A stretch of DNA of 64,000 nt. Source: Virgibacillus profundi (GTDB lineage: Bacteria; Bacillota; Bacilli; Bacillales; Amphibacillaceae). The first letter of the stretch is position 1. Every line of letters begins with the position of its first letter. The notes under the pieces were generated by a model. The model saw nothing but the letters and a program-made list of their open reading frames with translations. It searched no databases and had not been told where the DNA came from. The stretch is from assembly GCF_002287375.1 (NCBI RefSeq), contig NZ_NPOA01000009.1, positions 124,001-188,000 of the forward strand, given 5' to 3'. A program made the translations under genes and the position numbers. Shown one piece after another: positions 9,151 to 17,046 of the stretch.

Positions 9151-9220
9151 AGTAGCTCAGTGGTAGAGCAATCGGCTGTTAACCGATCGGTCGTAGGTTC
9201 GAATCCTACCTGTGGAGCCA
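9146..9220 (+). tRNA. tRNA-Asn (GTT)
   Basis: Complete cloverleaf: acceptor TCCACAG/CTGTGGA, anticodon GTT at 9178-9180 in loop CTGTTAA, T-loop TTCGAAT, discriminator G and encoded CCA. Confidence 0.97.
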
Positions 9221-9224
9221 ATGT

Positions 9225-9301
9225 GGCGGCGTAGCTCAGCTGGCGAGAGCGTACGGTTCATACCCGTGAGGTCGTGGGTTCGATCCCCTCCGCCGCTACC
9301 A
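9225..9301 (+). tRNA. tRNA-Met (CAT), elongator
   Basis: Acceptor GGCGGCG/CGCCGCT with a terminal G-U pair, anticodon CAT in TTCATAC, CCA encoded. It resembles the Bacillus elongator tRNA-Met, not the initiator (no C1-A72 type mismatch or CGCGGGG start). The T stem GTGGG/CCCTC has one T-T mismatch at its second pair. It begins 4 nt after tRNA-Asn. Confidence 0.93.
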
Positions 9302-9316
9302 TAAACAATATATTAC

Positions 9317-9393
9317 GGCGGTCGTGGCGAAGTGGTAAACGCACCGGATTGTGGCTCCGGCATACGTGGGTTCGATCCCCACCGGTCGCCCCA
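9317..9393 (+). tRNA. tRNA-His (GTG)
   Basis: Anticodon GTG at 9351-9353. The extra 5' G (G-1 at 9317) opposite discriminator C73 is the histidine identity feature. CCA is encoded. Confidence 0.96.
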
Positions 9394-9426
9394 TAAATCT
9401 CTAATAACTAAATAATATTATTTGAA

Positions 9427-9503
9427 GGACCCTTAGCTCAGTTGGTTAGAGCTATCGGCTCATAACCGATCGGTCGCAGGTTCGAGTCCTGCAGGGTCCA
9501 CCA
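9427..9503 (+). tRNA. tRNA with CAT anticodon, probably tRNA-Ile2
   Basis: Acceptor GGACCCT/AGGGTCC, anticodon CAT in CTCATAA, CCA encoded. The sequence resembles bacterial tRNA-Ile2, whose CAU wobble base is modified to lysidine by TilS, more than elongator or initiator Met tRNAs. The Ile assignment is from family resemblance. Confidence 0.85.
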
Positions 9504-9531
9504 TTAATAATCATTAACCATTAAACTTCTC

Positions 9532-9624
9532 GGAGGTATACCCAAGTCCGGCTGAAGGGATCGGTCTTGAAAACCGACAGGCGGGTCAAACCGCGCGGGG
9601 GTTCGAATCCCTCTACCTCCTCCA
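9532..9624 (+). tRNA. tRNA-Ser (TGA)
   Basis: Class II tRNA of 93 nt with long variable arm. Acceptor GGAGGTA/TACCTCC, anticodon TGA in CTTGAAA, T-loop TTCGAAT. The discriminator base at 9621 is T, where bacterial tRNA-Ser normally has G; CCA follows. Confidence 0.95.
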
Positions 9625-9751
9625 TACATATTTAATGCGTTTCAATGGTTAAGCTAATAGTAAGAAGAACACGACGAACAGAAAACATCTTTGATTAAAC
9701 ATCGAAATAATTTAAACTGCGAGAACAGCATTTAATTTTATACTAATTTAT

Positions 9752-9824
9752 GGCTCGGTAGCTCAGTCGGTAGAGCAAGGGACTGAAAATCCCTGTGTCG
9801 GCGGTTCGATTCCGTCCCGAGCCA
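9752..9824 (+). tRNA. tRNA-Phe (GAA)
   Basis: Acceptor GGCTCGG/CCGAGCC, anticodon GAA in CTGAAAA, discriminator A. CCA is not encoded (next bases CTT), so it must be added after transcription. It is 127 nt downstream of tRNA-Ser and is the last tRNA of the cluster. Confidence 0.95.
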
Positions 9825-9834
9825 CTTTTAATTT

Positions 9835-9858
9835 TACAAGCTATAGGCTTGTTTTTTT
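9835..9858 (+). terminator. Terminator of tRNA cluster
   Basis: ACAAGC/GCTTGT hairpin with tetraloop followed by seven Ts, 11 nt after tRNA-Phe. Confidence 0.8.
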
Positions 9859-10073
9859 ATGGAAAGATATATAGAACATTAATGGATATCCTAGTCAAAA
9901 GATGTTTTAAACTAAAAAATCAGGGAAATAGTATCCAAGTAGGGTTTAAGTTAGCAAAACCATGTTTGGGCATATCATTTGCAAGTGGGATAAAGCTTTG
10001 ATAACCTTACTTTTAAAGGGTGAATTTTCAGGTCCCTTTTAATAATAAGATTATTAGAGGAGGAATTTTAGTT

Positions 10074-10685
10074 ATGGCAAAATTTGAACTACCAGAATTA
10101 CCTTATGCATATGATGCACTGGAACCAACAATCGATAAAGAAACGATGAACATTCACCATACGAAGCATCACAACACATATGTTACGAAATTAAACGGTG
10201 CTTTGGAAGGACAGGCGGATCTACAAGCAAAATCAATTGAAGATTTAGTTAGTAATCTGGATGCTGTTCCAGAAAGTGCACGTACTGCTGTTCGCAACAA
10301 CGGTGGAGGACATGCTAACCACAGCCTTTTCTGGAAAGTACTTTCACCAAATGGTGGTGGAGAGCCTTCAGGAGAATTAGCTGATAAAATTAAATCTAAA
10401 TTTGGCAGTTTTGATGAATTCAAAAAAGAATTCGAAACTGCAGCAGCAACTCGCTTTGGTTCCGGTTGGGCATGGCTTGTATCTAACAATGGAGAGCTTG
10501 AAGTAACTAGTACTCCAAACCAGGACAGTCCTTTAATGGAAGGTAAAACACCATTACTTGGCCTTGATGTTTGGGAACATGCATATTACCTTAAATATCA
10601 AAACAAACGCCCTGATTACGCTTCAGCATTCTGGAACGTAGTAAACTGGGATGAAGTAACAAAAAATTATAACGAAGCAAAATAA
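10074..10685 (+). CDS. sodA: Superoxide dismutase [Mn]
   Basis: Cytoplasmic Fe/Mn superoxide dismutase that converts superoxide to peroxide and oxygen. The metal ligands are in [11 protein letters not shown] (near residue 27), NHSLFW (near 82) and the signature DVWEHAYY (near 165). Length 203 aa is typical. ATG 10074 follows AGAGGAGGAA at 10056-10064; an upstream in-frame ATG at 10020 has no SD. Its own terminator follows. The position before yqgE and pbpA matches B. subtilis. Confidence 0.97.
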   Translation: MAKFELPELPYAYDALEPTIDKETMNIHHTKHHNTYVTKLNGALEGQADLQAKSIEDLVSNLDAVPESARTAVRNNGGGHANHSLFWKVLSPNGGGEPSGELADKIKSKFGSFDEFKKEFETAAATRFGSGWAWLVSNNGELEVTSTPNQDSPLMEGKTPLLGLDVWEHAYYLKYQNKRPDYASAFWNVVNWDEVTKNYNEAK

Positions 10686-10696
10686 ATAGTACTTTG

Positions 10697-10729
10697 AAAA
10701 ATGCACACAGACCGTCTGTGTGCATTTTT
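10697..10729 (+). terminator. Terminator of sodA
   Basis: Long perfect stem ATGCACACAGAC/GTCTGTGTGCAT flanked by A and T runs. Confidence 0.93.
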
Positions 10730-10820
10730 GTATGTAATATATTCTTTAAAGATAGAGCTTTTTTGTATATATGATACCCATTTGTTTACACTATAAAGGA
10801 GACAAAAGGAGTATTTATTT

Positions 10821-12092
10821 ATGCGAAAAAGCTTGCAATTTTATCAGGATAAAATAGACGTAAGTAAGGATTTACTTTTCTTGTTAGTTATAGGAGGTCT
10901 CTATTCATTAGGGATTTTTTTATCTAATACATTTGTAAATATTTATTTATGGAAACAGTCCGGTGACTATATTACAATTGCGATGTACAATTTGGCAATA
11001 TGCTTATTTCAGCCAATCACCTTTATCATAGCCGGTAAACTCGCAAAAAAAGTAGATCGGGTAATTGTTTTAAGACTAGGGGTAATTTTTTTATCTCTAT
11101 TTTTTTTGAGTGTGTTAATTATAGGTGAAAAATCATCTACCTATAACTTCATGTTGGGGAGCCTGTTAGGTATTGGTTACGGATTTTACTGGCTGGCATT
11201 TAATGTATTAACATTTGAGATCACCGAACCGGAAACCAGAGACTTTTTCAATGGCTTTTTAGGTGTCCTGCAATCCTTTGGAGGAATGATTGGTCCATTA
11301 TTAGCAGGGGTAATCATAGCCAAAATGGAAGCAAACATAGGATACACTACCATTTTTACGATATCTTTTATTTTATTTATCAGTGCTGTTGCCTTCAGTT
11401 TCTTTTTAAAGAGACGCCAGGCGGAAGGAAGTTTTTATTTTAGAAGAATACTTAAAGAAAGAAAGCATAATAAAAACTGGGGCAGAATATTATATGCACA
11501 TATTTTTCAGGGCTTAAGAGAAGGAATATTTTTATTTGTCATATCAATTTGGGTCTTTTTAGTAACAAAAAGTGAATTTGCTTTAGGTATGTTTAATGTA
11601 TTTTTATCTGGACTGTCAATTGTTTTTTATTTTATTGCTACGAAATTTATTAAACCTCCGTTAAGAAAGAAGGCTATTTTGCTTGGGGGATTAATACTTT
11701 TCTTCTCTATCTTTATAATATTATTCGACATAAGTTACATGCTGTTGATGATCTATGCAGTTGTTATTGGGATTGCATATCCAATTATAAGTGTACCTTA
11801 TGTTTCCATGACTTATGATGTAATTGGAAAGGCTTGGAAGGCAAAGGAAATGCGCGTGGAATACATTGTAGTGAGGGAAGTGTTTGTTAATCTAGGAAGA
11901 GTAATTTCCATACTGGTTTTTCTTATCGCAGTCTCCTTCTTAAATCCGGAAAAGATAATTCCGATTTTATTGGTTATATTTGGTTCAGGTCATGTATTTA
12001 TTTATTTCTTTGTTAAAAATGTTCACCTGGGATCTCAGCCGAAAAAAGAAGTTTTAATAAAAGAACAGATACCGGATGAAAAAAATAGGTAA
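10821..12092 (+). CDS. yqgE: MFS transporter, YqgE-like
   Basis: Integral membrane protein of 423 aa with about 12 hydrophobic segments and a central basic loop (KRRQAEGSF..RRILKERKHNK near 200-225), the layout of the major facilitator superfamily. The inter-TM2-3 loop (GKLAKKVDRVIVLRLG) is the MFS G-x-L-a-D-r-x-g-r-r-like motif. Substrate unknown. The sodA-yqgE-pbpA order is as in B. subtilis. SD AAAAGGAG precedes the start. Confidence 0.85.
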   Translation: MRKSLQFYQDKIDVSKDLLFLLVIGGLYSLGIFLSNTFVNIYLWKQSGDYITIAMYNLAICLFQPITFIIAGKLAKKVDRVIVLRLGVIFLSLFFLSVLIIGEKSSTYNFMLGSLLGIGYGFYWLAFNVLTFEITEPETRDFFNGFLGVLQSFGGMIGPLLAGVIIAKMEANIGYTTIFTISFILFISAVAFSFFLKRRQAEGSFYFRRILKERKHNKNWGRILYAHIFQGLREGIFLFVISIWVFLVTKSEFALGMFNVFLSGLSIVFYFIATKFIKPPLRKKAILLGGLILFFSIFIILFDISYMLLMIYAVVIGIAYPIISVPYVSMTYDVIGKAWKAKEMRVEYIVVREVFVNLGRVISILVFLIAVSFLNPEKIIPILLVIFGSGHVFIYFFVKNVHLGSQPKKEVLIKEQIPDEKNR

Positions 12093-12170
12093 ACCCCCTT
12101 AGAATCTTTCTAGATAAATGCTATAATAGAAAAGATATTCGTGAAATTGCATGTAAATGGGGGAGAATAA

Positions 12171-14243
12171 ATGAAAACAAAGAAAAAGAAAAAAGCACAG
12201 CTTCCCTTTCGCTTAAATATTTTATTTTTTGTTGTATTTTTATTGTTTTCTGTTCTAATCTTCCAATTAGGGGTTGTACAGATTTTAAATGGTGAAGATT
12301 TTCAAAAAGAAATTGATCGAACCATTCAGGATACAACGAAAATCCCTGTTCCAAGAGGAAAAATATATGATCGAAACCATGATGTTATTGTAGATAATAA
12401 ACCACTATATTCCATTACGTATACGCCGCCAAAAGGAACACAGGCAAAAGAAAGATTGGAAGTGGCTAAAGATCTGGCTAAATATATTTCCATGGACAGT
12501 GAAGAGATATTGGACGGTATTACTGATCGAAATAGAAGAGAGTATTGGTATCTGGAAAATAAAGAAGAAGCTGTCGATAGGTTATCCGATGAAGCGAAAG
12601 AAAAACTGGATGACACAAAAGAGTATAGTGAGACATTAAAGCTAATAACGGATGAGGAAATTGATGGTTTTTCAAAAGAAGTTCTTGAAGTAATAGCAAT
12701 TAAAAAAGAACTCGACAAAGCATACTCGTTAACACCACAAACTGTAAAAAATGAAGATGTAACACCAGAAGAGTATGCAAGAGTTGCTGAACATCTTGAT
12801 GAATTGCCAGGGATCAATGCAACTACAGATTGGAATAGGGAACATCCCTATGAAAGTACATTCAAAAGCCTGCTTGGTTCAATATCGACACAGGAGGAAG
12901 GGATTCCTGCTGAAAAGGAAGAATATTATTTAACAAGAGGATACAGTCGAAATGACCGGGTTGGAAAAAGTGGTTTGGAAGAACAATACGAAGAGATTTT
13001 GCGTGGAAGAAAGGAACAAATTCAATATACCACTGATAAGAGTGGAAAAGTTATCGATGCTAAAACTGTTGTCCAAGGTGAACGAGGGAAAGATTTAGTT
13101 CTGACAATTGATATGGAATTCCAGGAGGAAGTTGATAAAATTGTCCGGGAGGAATTGCTAACAGCACTTGGCAATTATTCAAATCCGTATTTGGAAGATG
13201 CGCTTGCAGTTGTTATCAACCCACAAACAGGTGAACTACTGGCGGTATCGGGACAGCATTATGATAGGGAAAATAACGAATATGAAAATGCAGCATATAA
13301 AACTTTGTATGATTCGCATCTTCCTGGTTCAATCGTAAAAGGGGCAACAGTACTTGCAGGATATGAATCCGGTGTTATTACACCATGGCAGACTTTTTAC
13401 GATAGACCTATAATAATAAAAGATTCAGACCCAAAAGGATCCTGGAGAAACCTTGGAACTGTAGACGATCTTGATGCATTAAGAATGTCTTCAAACGTAT
13501 ATATGTTTTATATTGCTATGCGAATGGGGGGGCATTATAATTTCCAGCAACATGATTCTTTAGTATTTACGAATGATAATTATTTCCAGGAAATGCGGAA
13601 TTATTTCAGACAATTCGGGCTTGGTGTTAAGACAGGTATCGATTTCCCATATGAAGCAACGGGCTTTGTTGGCGAATCAACGGCTGGACAGTTACTGGAC
13701 TATGCAATTGGCCAGTATGATACTTTTACGACAATGCAAATGGCACAATATGTAGCAACCATTGCCAATGATGGGTACCGTGTTCGACCACATTTTTTAA
13801 AGGAAATCAGAGAACCGAATAATGCTGAGGGTGAATTGGGTCCTGTTCGCAAAAGTGTCAGTACAGAGGTATTAAATCGAATCCAAATGAGCAATAGTCA
13901 TATAGAAAGAGTTCAGGAAGGATTTCGTCAGGCTTTTCAAAGTCCTGGTGGAACAGGGTACAGCTATTGGGCTGATAAGGATTATAACCCTGCTGGTAAA
14001 ACAGGTACAGCGGAAAATGAGTTTTATGAGAATAGTGTTCAGATAAAAACTGAAAATCTGACACTCGTAGGATATGCTCCCTTTGATGAACCAGAAATTG
14101 CGTTTGCAGTAGTTGTTCCCAGACTGGGAACTCAATCACAGCAGCATTCAATTAACCATGCGATTGGTGAGAGAATTATGGATACGTACTTTGATATGAA
14201 AGAAGACAGAGATGAAGAGGAGCAAGAGGATACAGAAGAATGA
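12171..14243 (+). CDS. pbpA: Class B penicillin-binding protein PbpA (elongasome transpeptidase)
   Basis: D,D-transpeptidase that crosslinks peptidoglycan, probably in the rod-shape complex. One N-terminal membrane anchor (about 14-36), a PBP dimerisation domain with PRGKIYDRN (near 58), then a transpeptidase domain. Active-site motifs are visible: S-I-V-K (SxxK, in PGSIVKGAT near 387), SSN (SxN, near 445) and KTGTAE (KTG, near 607). The 690-aa length and acidic C-terminus match B. subtilis PbpA (PBP2A). Terminator follows. Confidence 0.92.
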   Translation: MKTKKKKKAQLPFRLNILFFVVFLLFSVLIFQLGVVQILNGEDFQKEIDRTIQDTTKIPVPRGKIYDRNHDVIVDNKPLYSITYTPPKGTQAKERLEVAKDLAKYISMDSEEILDGITDRNRREYWYLENKEEAVDRLSDEAKEKLDDTKEYSETLKLITDEEIDGFSKEVLEVIAIKKELDKAYSLTPQTVKNEDVTPEEYARVAEHLDELPGINATTDWNREHPYESTFKSLLGSISTQEEGIPAEKEEYYLTRGYSRNDRVGKSGLEEQYEEILRGRKEQIQYTTDKSGKVIDAKTVVQGERGKDLVLTIDMEFQEEVDKIVREELLTALGNYSNPYLEDALAVVINPQTGELLAVSGQHYDRENNEYENAAYKTLYDSHLPGSIVKGATVLAGYESGVITPWQTFYDRPIIIKDSDPKGSWRNLGTVDDLDALRMSSNVYMFYIAMRMGGHYNFQQHDSLVFTNDNYFQEMRNYFRQFGLGVKTGIDFPYEATGFVGESTAGQLLDYAIGQYDTFTTMQMAQYVATIANDGYRVRPHFLKEIREPNNAEGELGPVRKSVSTEVLNRIQMSNSHIERVQEGFRQAFQSPGGTGYSYWADKDYNPAGKTGTAENEFYENSVQIKTENLTLVGYAPFDEPEIAFAVVVPRLGTQSQQHSINHAIGERIMDTYFDMKEDRDEEEQEDTEE

Positions 14244-14259
14244 TATCGAAAAATATTAC

Positions 14260-14301
14260 CACCCCTGAACTAAAGTTATTTAATTCAGGGGTCTTTTTTT
14301 A
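14260..14301 (+). terminator. Terminator of pbpA
   Basis: CCCCTGAA/TTCAGGGG stem followed by TCTTTTTTT. Confidence 0.88.
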
Positions 14302-14311
14302 TTCTCAAATT

Positions 14312-14365
14312 TTTACATAAATTTTACAATAGGTTAATAGGCTATTAACACAACTCGGCTATGAT
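14312..14365 (+). promoter_or_regulatory. PhoP box and -10 upstream of phoU
   Basis: Four hexamers in strict 11-bp steps match PhoP repeats: TTTACA 14312-14317, TTTACA 14323-14328, TTAATA 14334-14339, TTAACA 14345-14350. A good -10, TATGAT, is at 14360-14365, 9 nt after the last repeat. This is the classical four-repeat Pho box of Bacillus. Confidence 0.75.
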
Positions 14366-14416
14366 TAATGTAAATGACATTTCAAATTATGTTAATGAAA
14401 AGACTGGGGTGGAGAA

Positions 14417-15073
14417 ATGGCAACACGTGACCAATTTCAAAGTGAAATGGAAGAAATTAATGAAGATATTATTGCACTTGCAAACTTATCAGGGAAAGCT
14501 TTAAGTGAATCAATCGAAGCACTTTACCATCAGGATATGGAACTGGCCAATCAAATTATCGCTAAAGACATAGAAATAGACAGAAAAGAAATGGAGATCA
14601 ATGATAAAACTATCCTGCTTATCGCAAAACAGCAGCCTGTTGCAACAGACTTACGAAGATTGATTATTGCAGTCAGAATTGTTACAGACATTGAGCGGAT
14701 GGCGGATAATGCAAAAAATATTGCGAAATCAACAATTTATTTAGGACAGGATAATAAAGCCCTTATCCCAGAGGGGCTTCAAACAATGCATGATCTTTCC
14801 ATAGAGATGCTTCAGACAGCGCTTAATGCTTTTAAATATGAGGATATCACAATTGCAGGAAAGCTTTCTGGGATGGATGATAAAGTAGATAAACTATATA
14901 AGCTCATTATTAGTGAAATGCTGGGAGAAACAGCAACCAATGCTGATAAAATTCAATATGTTATGCAAATTGCATTCTGTGCAAGATACCTTGAACGATT
15001 TGCGGATCATATAACAAATATTGGTGAAAGTATTTTGTTTTTAGTAAAAGGAGAAAACTATAATTTAAATTAA
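14417..15073 (+). CDS. phoU: Phosphate signalling regulator PhoU
   Basis: All-helical PhoU protein of 218 aa with two three-helix repeats, each carrying the metal-binding E/D-x-x-x-D signature: RIVTDIERMADNAKNIA near 94-110 and FCARYLERFADHITNIGE near 191-208. PhoU couples phosphate uptake to PhoR signalling. It is normally encoded with pstSCAB; here it stands alone behind its own Pho box, with no pst genes between pbpA and phoU. SD TGGGGTGGAG precedes ATG. Confidence 0.93.
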   Translation: MATRDQFQSEMEEINEDIIALANLSGKALSESIEALYHQDMELANQIIAKDIEIDRKEMEINDKTILLIAKQQPVATDLRRLIIAVRIVTDIERMADNAKNIAKSTIYLGQDNKALIPEGLQTMHDLSIEMLQTALNAFKYEDITIAGKLSGMDDKVDKLYKLIISEMLGETATNADKIQYVMQIAFCARYLERFADHITNIGESILFLVKGENYNLN

Positions 15074-15119
15074 AAAGCTATATGGCAGCATGATTCATTG
15101 CTGCCATATAGCTTATTTT
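15072..15119. terminator. Bidirectional terminator between phoU and yqzC
   Basis: Perfect 16-bp stem AAGCTATATGGCAGCA/TGCTGCCATATAGCTT with A/T flanks. The minus-strand stop codon of the yqzC-like gene lies inside it (15113-15115). Confidence 0.9.
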
Positions 15120-15676
15120 GTTATGATTTCAGCTATTTCATAAAAGCTCAAATCGCTCGTTAATTCATATTCGCCAATTTGAATTTTTAAACCGTAGTCC
15201 TGGTCATTCAGGTATTGATTAAATTCGTTTGAGTCCTCAATTATCTGATTATCTTCCAAGAGAGAACTTACAGTAGTGGAGGCCATCCCGGACGCTATTG
15301 TTAATGTATATGTGATAACTTCATCTTCCTCAGTAGTTTCTTCTTCGGATGTGTCTTCCTCAGTCGAAGCATCCTCTTCTGAAGTATTATCATCTTCCGC
15401 GTTATTTTCAGTGTCATTAACTTCTTCTTCTGATTCATCGGCAGCTGTATCTTCCTCTTCAGTATTATTAGCTGCATTATTCTCATCACCCTTAACAGAT
15501 AATGAAATATATTCCTCCTCGGTTATAACCCGAAATCCCTCTTGTTCAACTAATGGAATCATGTCTTCAACGGTTTTCCCTTCTGCTTCCGGTTCATCTA
15601 CAAAGTAAAAAGTAACCAGCATTATAATTCCTGCAGTAAGTAGACCAATTGCAAATGAGCGTACTGTTTTTTTCAT
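15113..15676 (-). CDS. yqzC: Membrane-anchored MltG-like LysM-type protein, YqzC-like
   Basis: Protein of 187 aa with an N-terminal anchor (about 7-25), a low-complexity Glu/Asp/Ser/Thr linker (about 62-118) and a C-terminal domain (about 120-187; TLTIASGMASTTVSSLL, then GEYELTSDLSFYEIAEIIT). That domain reads like the LysM-like N-terminal domain of YceG/MltG lytic transglycosylases, but no catalytic domain follows. A good SD (AGAAGGAG) precedes the start. The match to B. subtilis yqzC is by position next to yqzD and yqgN; role unknown. Confidence 0.65.
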   Translation of the reverse strand: MKKTVRSFAIGLLTAGIIMLVTFYFVDEPEAEGKTVEDMIPLVEQEGFRVITEEEYISLSVKGDENNAANNTEEEDTAADESEEEVNDTENNAEDDNTSEEDASTEEDTSEEETTEEDEVITYTLTIASGMASTTVSSLLEDNQIIEDSNEFNQYLNDQDYGLKIQIGEYELTSDLSFYEIAEIITK

Positions 15677-15715
15677 ATTCTTCTCCTTCTCATGATAAGG
15701 TTCTTTTCAGATCCT

Positions 15716-15922
15716 TTAATTCTCTTTTGATGTGAGATCCTGGGGTAGCAATTCTTCTTCCAGTATTTTTATTTTTTTCTTCATTTGATATGTATCCTGC
15801 ATTGTTGTTATTGATAATTGTTCTAATTGACTCTCCAATTCTTCAAACTTATCATTCATGAAATAGGATAATACAAATAGGACTACCGCAACAGCAATTA
15901 TGGAAAATATTACATAAATCAA
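15716..15922 (-). CDS. yqzD: Small membrane/coiled-coil protein, YqzD-like
   Basis: About 68 aa: one membrane segment ([19 protein letters not shown]), then a charged heptad-like region ([22 protein letters not shown]). TTG at 15920-15922 is preferred because GGAGGG sits 8 nt upstream on the minus strand. A longer reading from ATG 15985 has no SD. The assignment to YqzD rests on position. Confidence 0.55.
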   Translation of the reverse strand: MIYVIFSIIAVAVVLFVLSYFMNDKFEELESQLEQLSITTMQDTYQMKKKIKILEEELLPQDLTSKEN

Positions 15923-16006
15923 CTTAATTCCCTCCAATTCGTGTTCACTATTAGTTATAACATAGAATTGGATAGGAGAAAACAATAATTTTTTACCATA
16001 AGAATC

Positions 16007-16035
16007 TTGATAGTTTTAATAATATCTGCTATTAT
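16007..16035 (+). promoter_or_regulatory. Promoter for rpmG
   Basis: TTGATA (16007-16012), 17-nt spacer, TATTAT (16030-16035). It would put the structured repeat 16070-16165 into the rpmG 5' leader. Confidence 0.6.
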
Positions 16036-16069
16036 AATTAAGTCTGAAATGAAATGATACAAGGTTTCT

Positions 16070-16165
16070 ATTAGAAAACTTGGCTTGTCGCCAAGCCTTA
16101 ATGGCGAAAGCCTTAGTTACACTTATACTGATTTCCTAAAAAAGTTATACTTTCCTATCAGTATA
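16070..16165 (+). repeat. Structured repeat, copy 1 (rpmG leader)
   Basis: About 96 nt that matches 26534-26622. Shared blocks are ATTAGAAAACTTGG, the CCAAGCC core, GCCTTAGTT and CACTTAT. An inner helix TCGCCA/TGGCGA and a 3' hairpin ATACTGAT/ATCAGTAT can form. Paired positions change in a compensatory way between the copies. It does not match a riboswitch class I can name. Confidence 0.7.
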
Positions 16166-16197
16166 AAGTAAGTTTTTAAAAGTTTGGAGGGAAAATC

Positions 16198-16347
16198 ATG
16201 CGCGTTAACATCACTTTAGCTTGTACTGAAACAGGAGAACGTAATTACATCACTACAAAAAATAAACGTACAAATCCTGAGCGTATTGAGCTTATGAAAT
16301 ATTGTCCACGTCTTAAAAAACAAACATTACATCGTGAAACAAAATAA
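16198..16347 (+). CDS. rpmG: 50S ribosomal protein L33 (RpmG)
   Basis: 49 aa, beginning [17 protein letters not shown] and ending [11 protein letters not shown], a clear L33. Only two cysteines remain (residues 9 and 36) and no CxxC pairs, so this is the zinc-independent C-minus form. SD TTGGAGGG is 8 nt before ATG 16198. It is a short gene followed by a strong terminator. Position before yqgN as in B. subtilis rpmGA. Confidence 0.97.
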   Translation: MRVNITLACTETGERNYITTKNKRTNPERIELMKYCPRLKKQTLHRETK

Positions 16348-16362
16348 TTAAATTTGAATTAG

Positions 16363-16400
16363 AGAAACTCTTATCATCCTTGATAAGAGTTTATTTTTTT
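16363..16400 (+). terminator. Terminator of rpmG
   Basis: AAACTCTTATCA/TGATAAGAGTTT stem followed by ATTTTTTT. Confidence 0.92.
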
Positions 16401-16466
16401 ATTTTTGCCAAAAATTGCGTTATACTTCTACTAATAGAGAGTTTGCTTTCGAAGGGGGAAACGGAA

Positions 16467-17033
16467 TTGGATAAACAACAATTACGACAATCTGCAATCA
16501 AGACACTTAAAAATTTTTCGGAAGCTGAAAAACAAAATATTGAACGTAAATTAACGGAAAATCTTCTATCATCTGAATTATGGACATATGCAAAATGTAT
16601 TGGAATTACAATGGCTCAGGGGTTTGAATGGAATACCAAAGCGATTATAGAAGCAGCCTGGAAGCAAAATAAAACGATTGCCGTTCCAAAATGTTCACCA
16701 AAAGAAAAAAAACTTACATTTTATAGATTGGAATCCTATGATCAATTGGAAGTTGTTTATTATAATTTGCTGGAACCCAAACCTGTCGAATCAAATGTAG
16801 TTGAAAAGGCAAATATTGATTTGTTGGTTGTTCCAGGACTGTTGTTTGATAAAAAAGGATACCGTATCGGTTTTGGTGGCGGATATTATGACCGGTTTTT
16901 AATGGGTTATTCTAACGAAACAGTTTCGATCCTTCATTCCAGTCAATTAGTAGAAAACGTACCAGCAGAGCCATTTGATATCCCTGTTCAGCATATGATT
17001 ACTGAAAAAGAAGTGTATATGAAGGTGAAGTAA
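16467..17033 (+). CDS. yqgN: 5-formyltetrahydrofolate cyclo-ligase
   Basis: ATP-dependent enzyme that converts 5-formyl-THF to 5,10-methenyl-THF (folate salvage). Family signatures: a basic N-terminus, the VPKCSPKEKKLTFYRL segment, then LLVVPGLLFDKKGYRIGFGGGYYDRFL (near 123-149), the conserved substrate/ATP loop. TTG 16467 (188 aa) is chosen because GAAGGGGG lies 9-16 nt upstream; the ORF is open further upstream but without SD. The gene leads into thiF after 13 nt. Confidence 0.92.
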   Translation: MDKQQLRQSAIKTLKNFSEAEKQNIERKLTENLLSSELWTYAKCIGITMAQGFEWNTKAIIEAAWKQNKTIAVPKCSPKEKKLTFYRLESYDQLEVVYYNLLEPKPVESNVVEKANIDLLVVPGLLFDKKGYRIGFGGGYYDRFLMGYSNETVSILHSSQLVENVPAEPFDIPVQHMITEKEVYMKVK

Positions 17034-17046
17034 GGGGGAGTTTTTA

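Noticed and set aside
9795-10001. 68-aa frame starting within tRNA-Phe
   Set aside because: Overlaps a tRNA and its terminator; no SD.
12326-12817. 163-aa minus-strand frame antisense to pbpA
   Set aside because: Ser/Phe-rich shadow of the acidic pbpA coding strand; pbpA is intact with all motifs.
15276-15608. 110-aa plus-strand Ser-rich frame antisense to the yqzC-like gene
   Set aside because: Mirror of the Glu/Asp low-complexity linker; no SD, and yqzC has a good SD and sensible domains.
16070-16165. A known riboswitch class in the rpmG leader
   Set aside because: Its conserved blocks do not fit the glycine, c-di-GMP, c-di-AMP, SAM, TPP, fluoride, ZTP or THF consensus patterns that I know; kept as an unnamed structured repeat.
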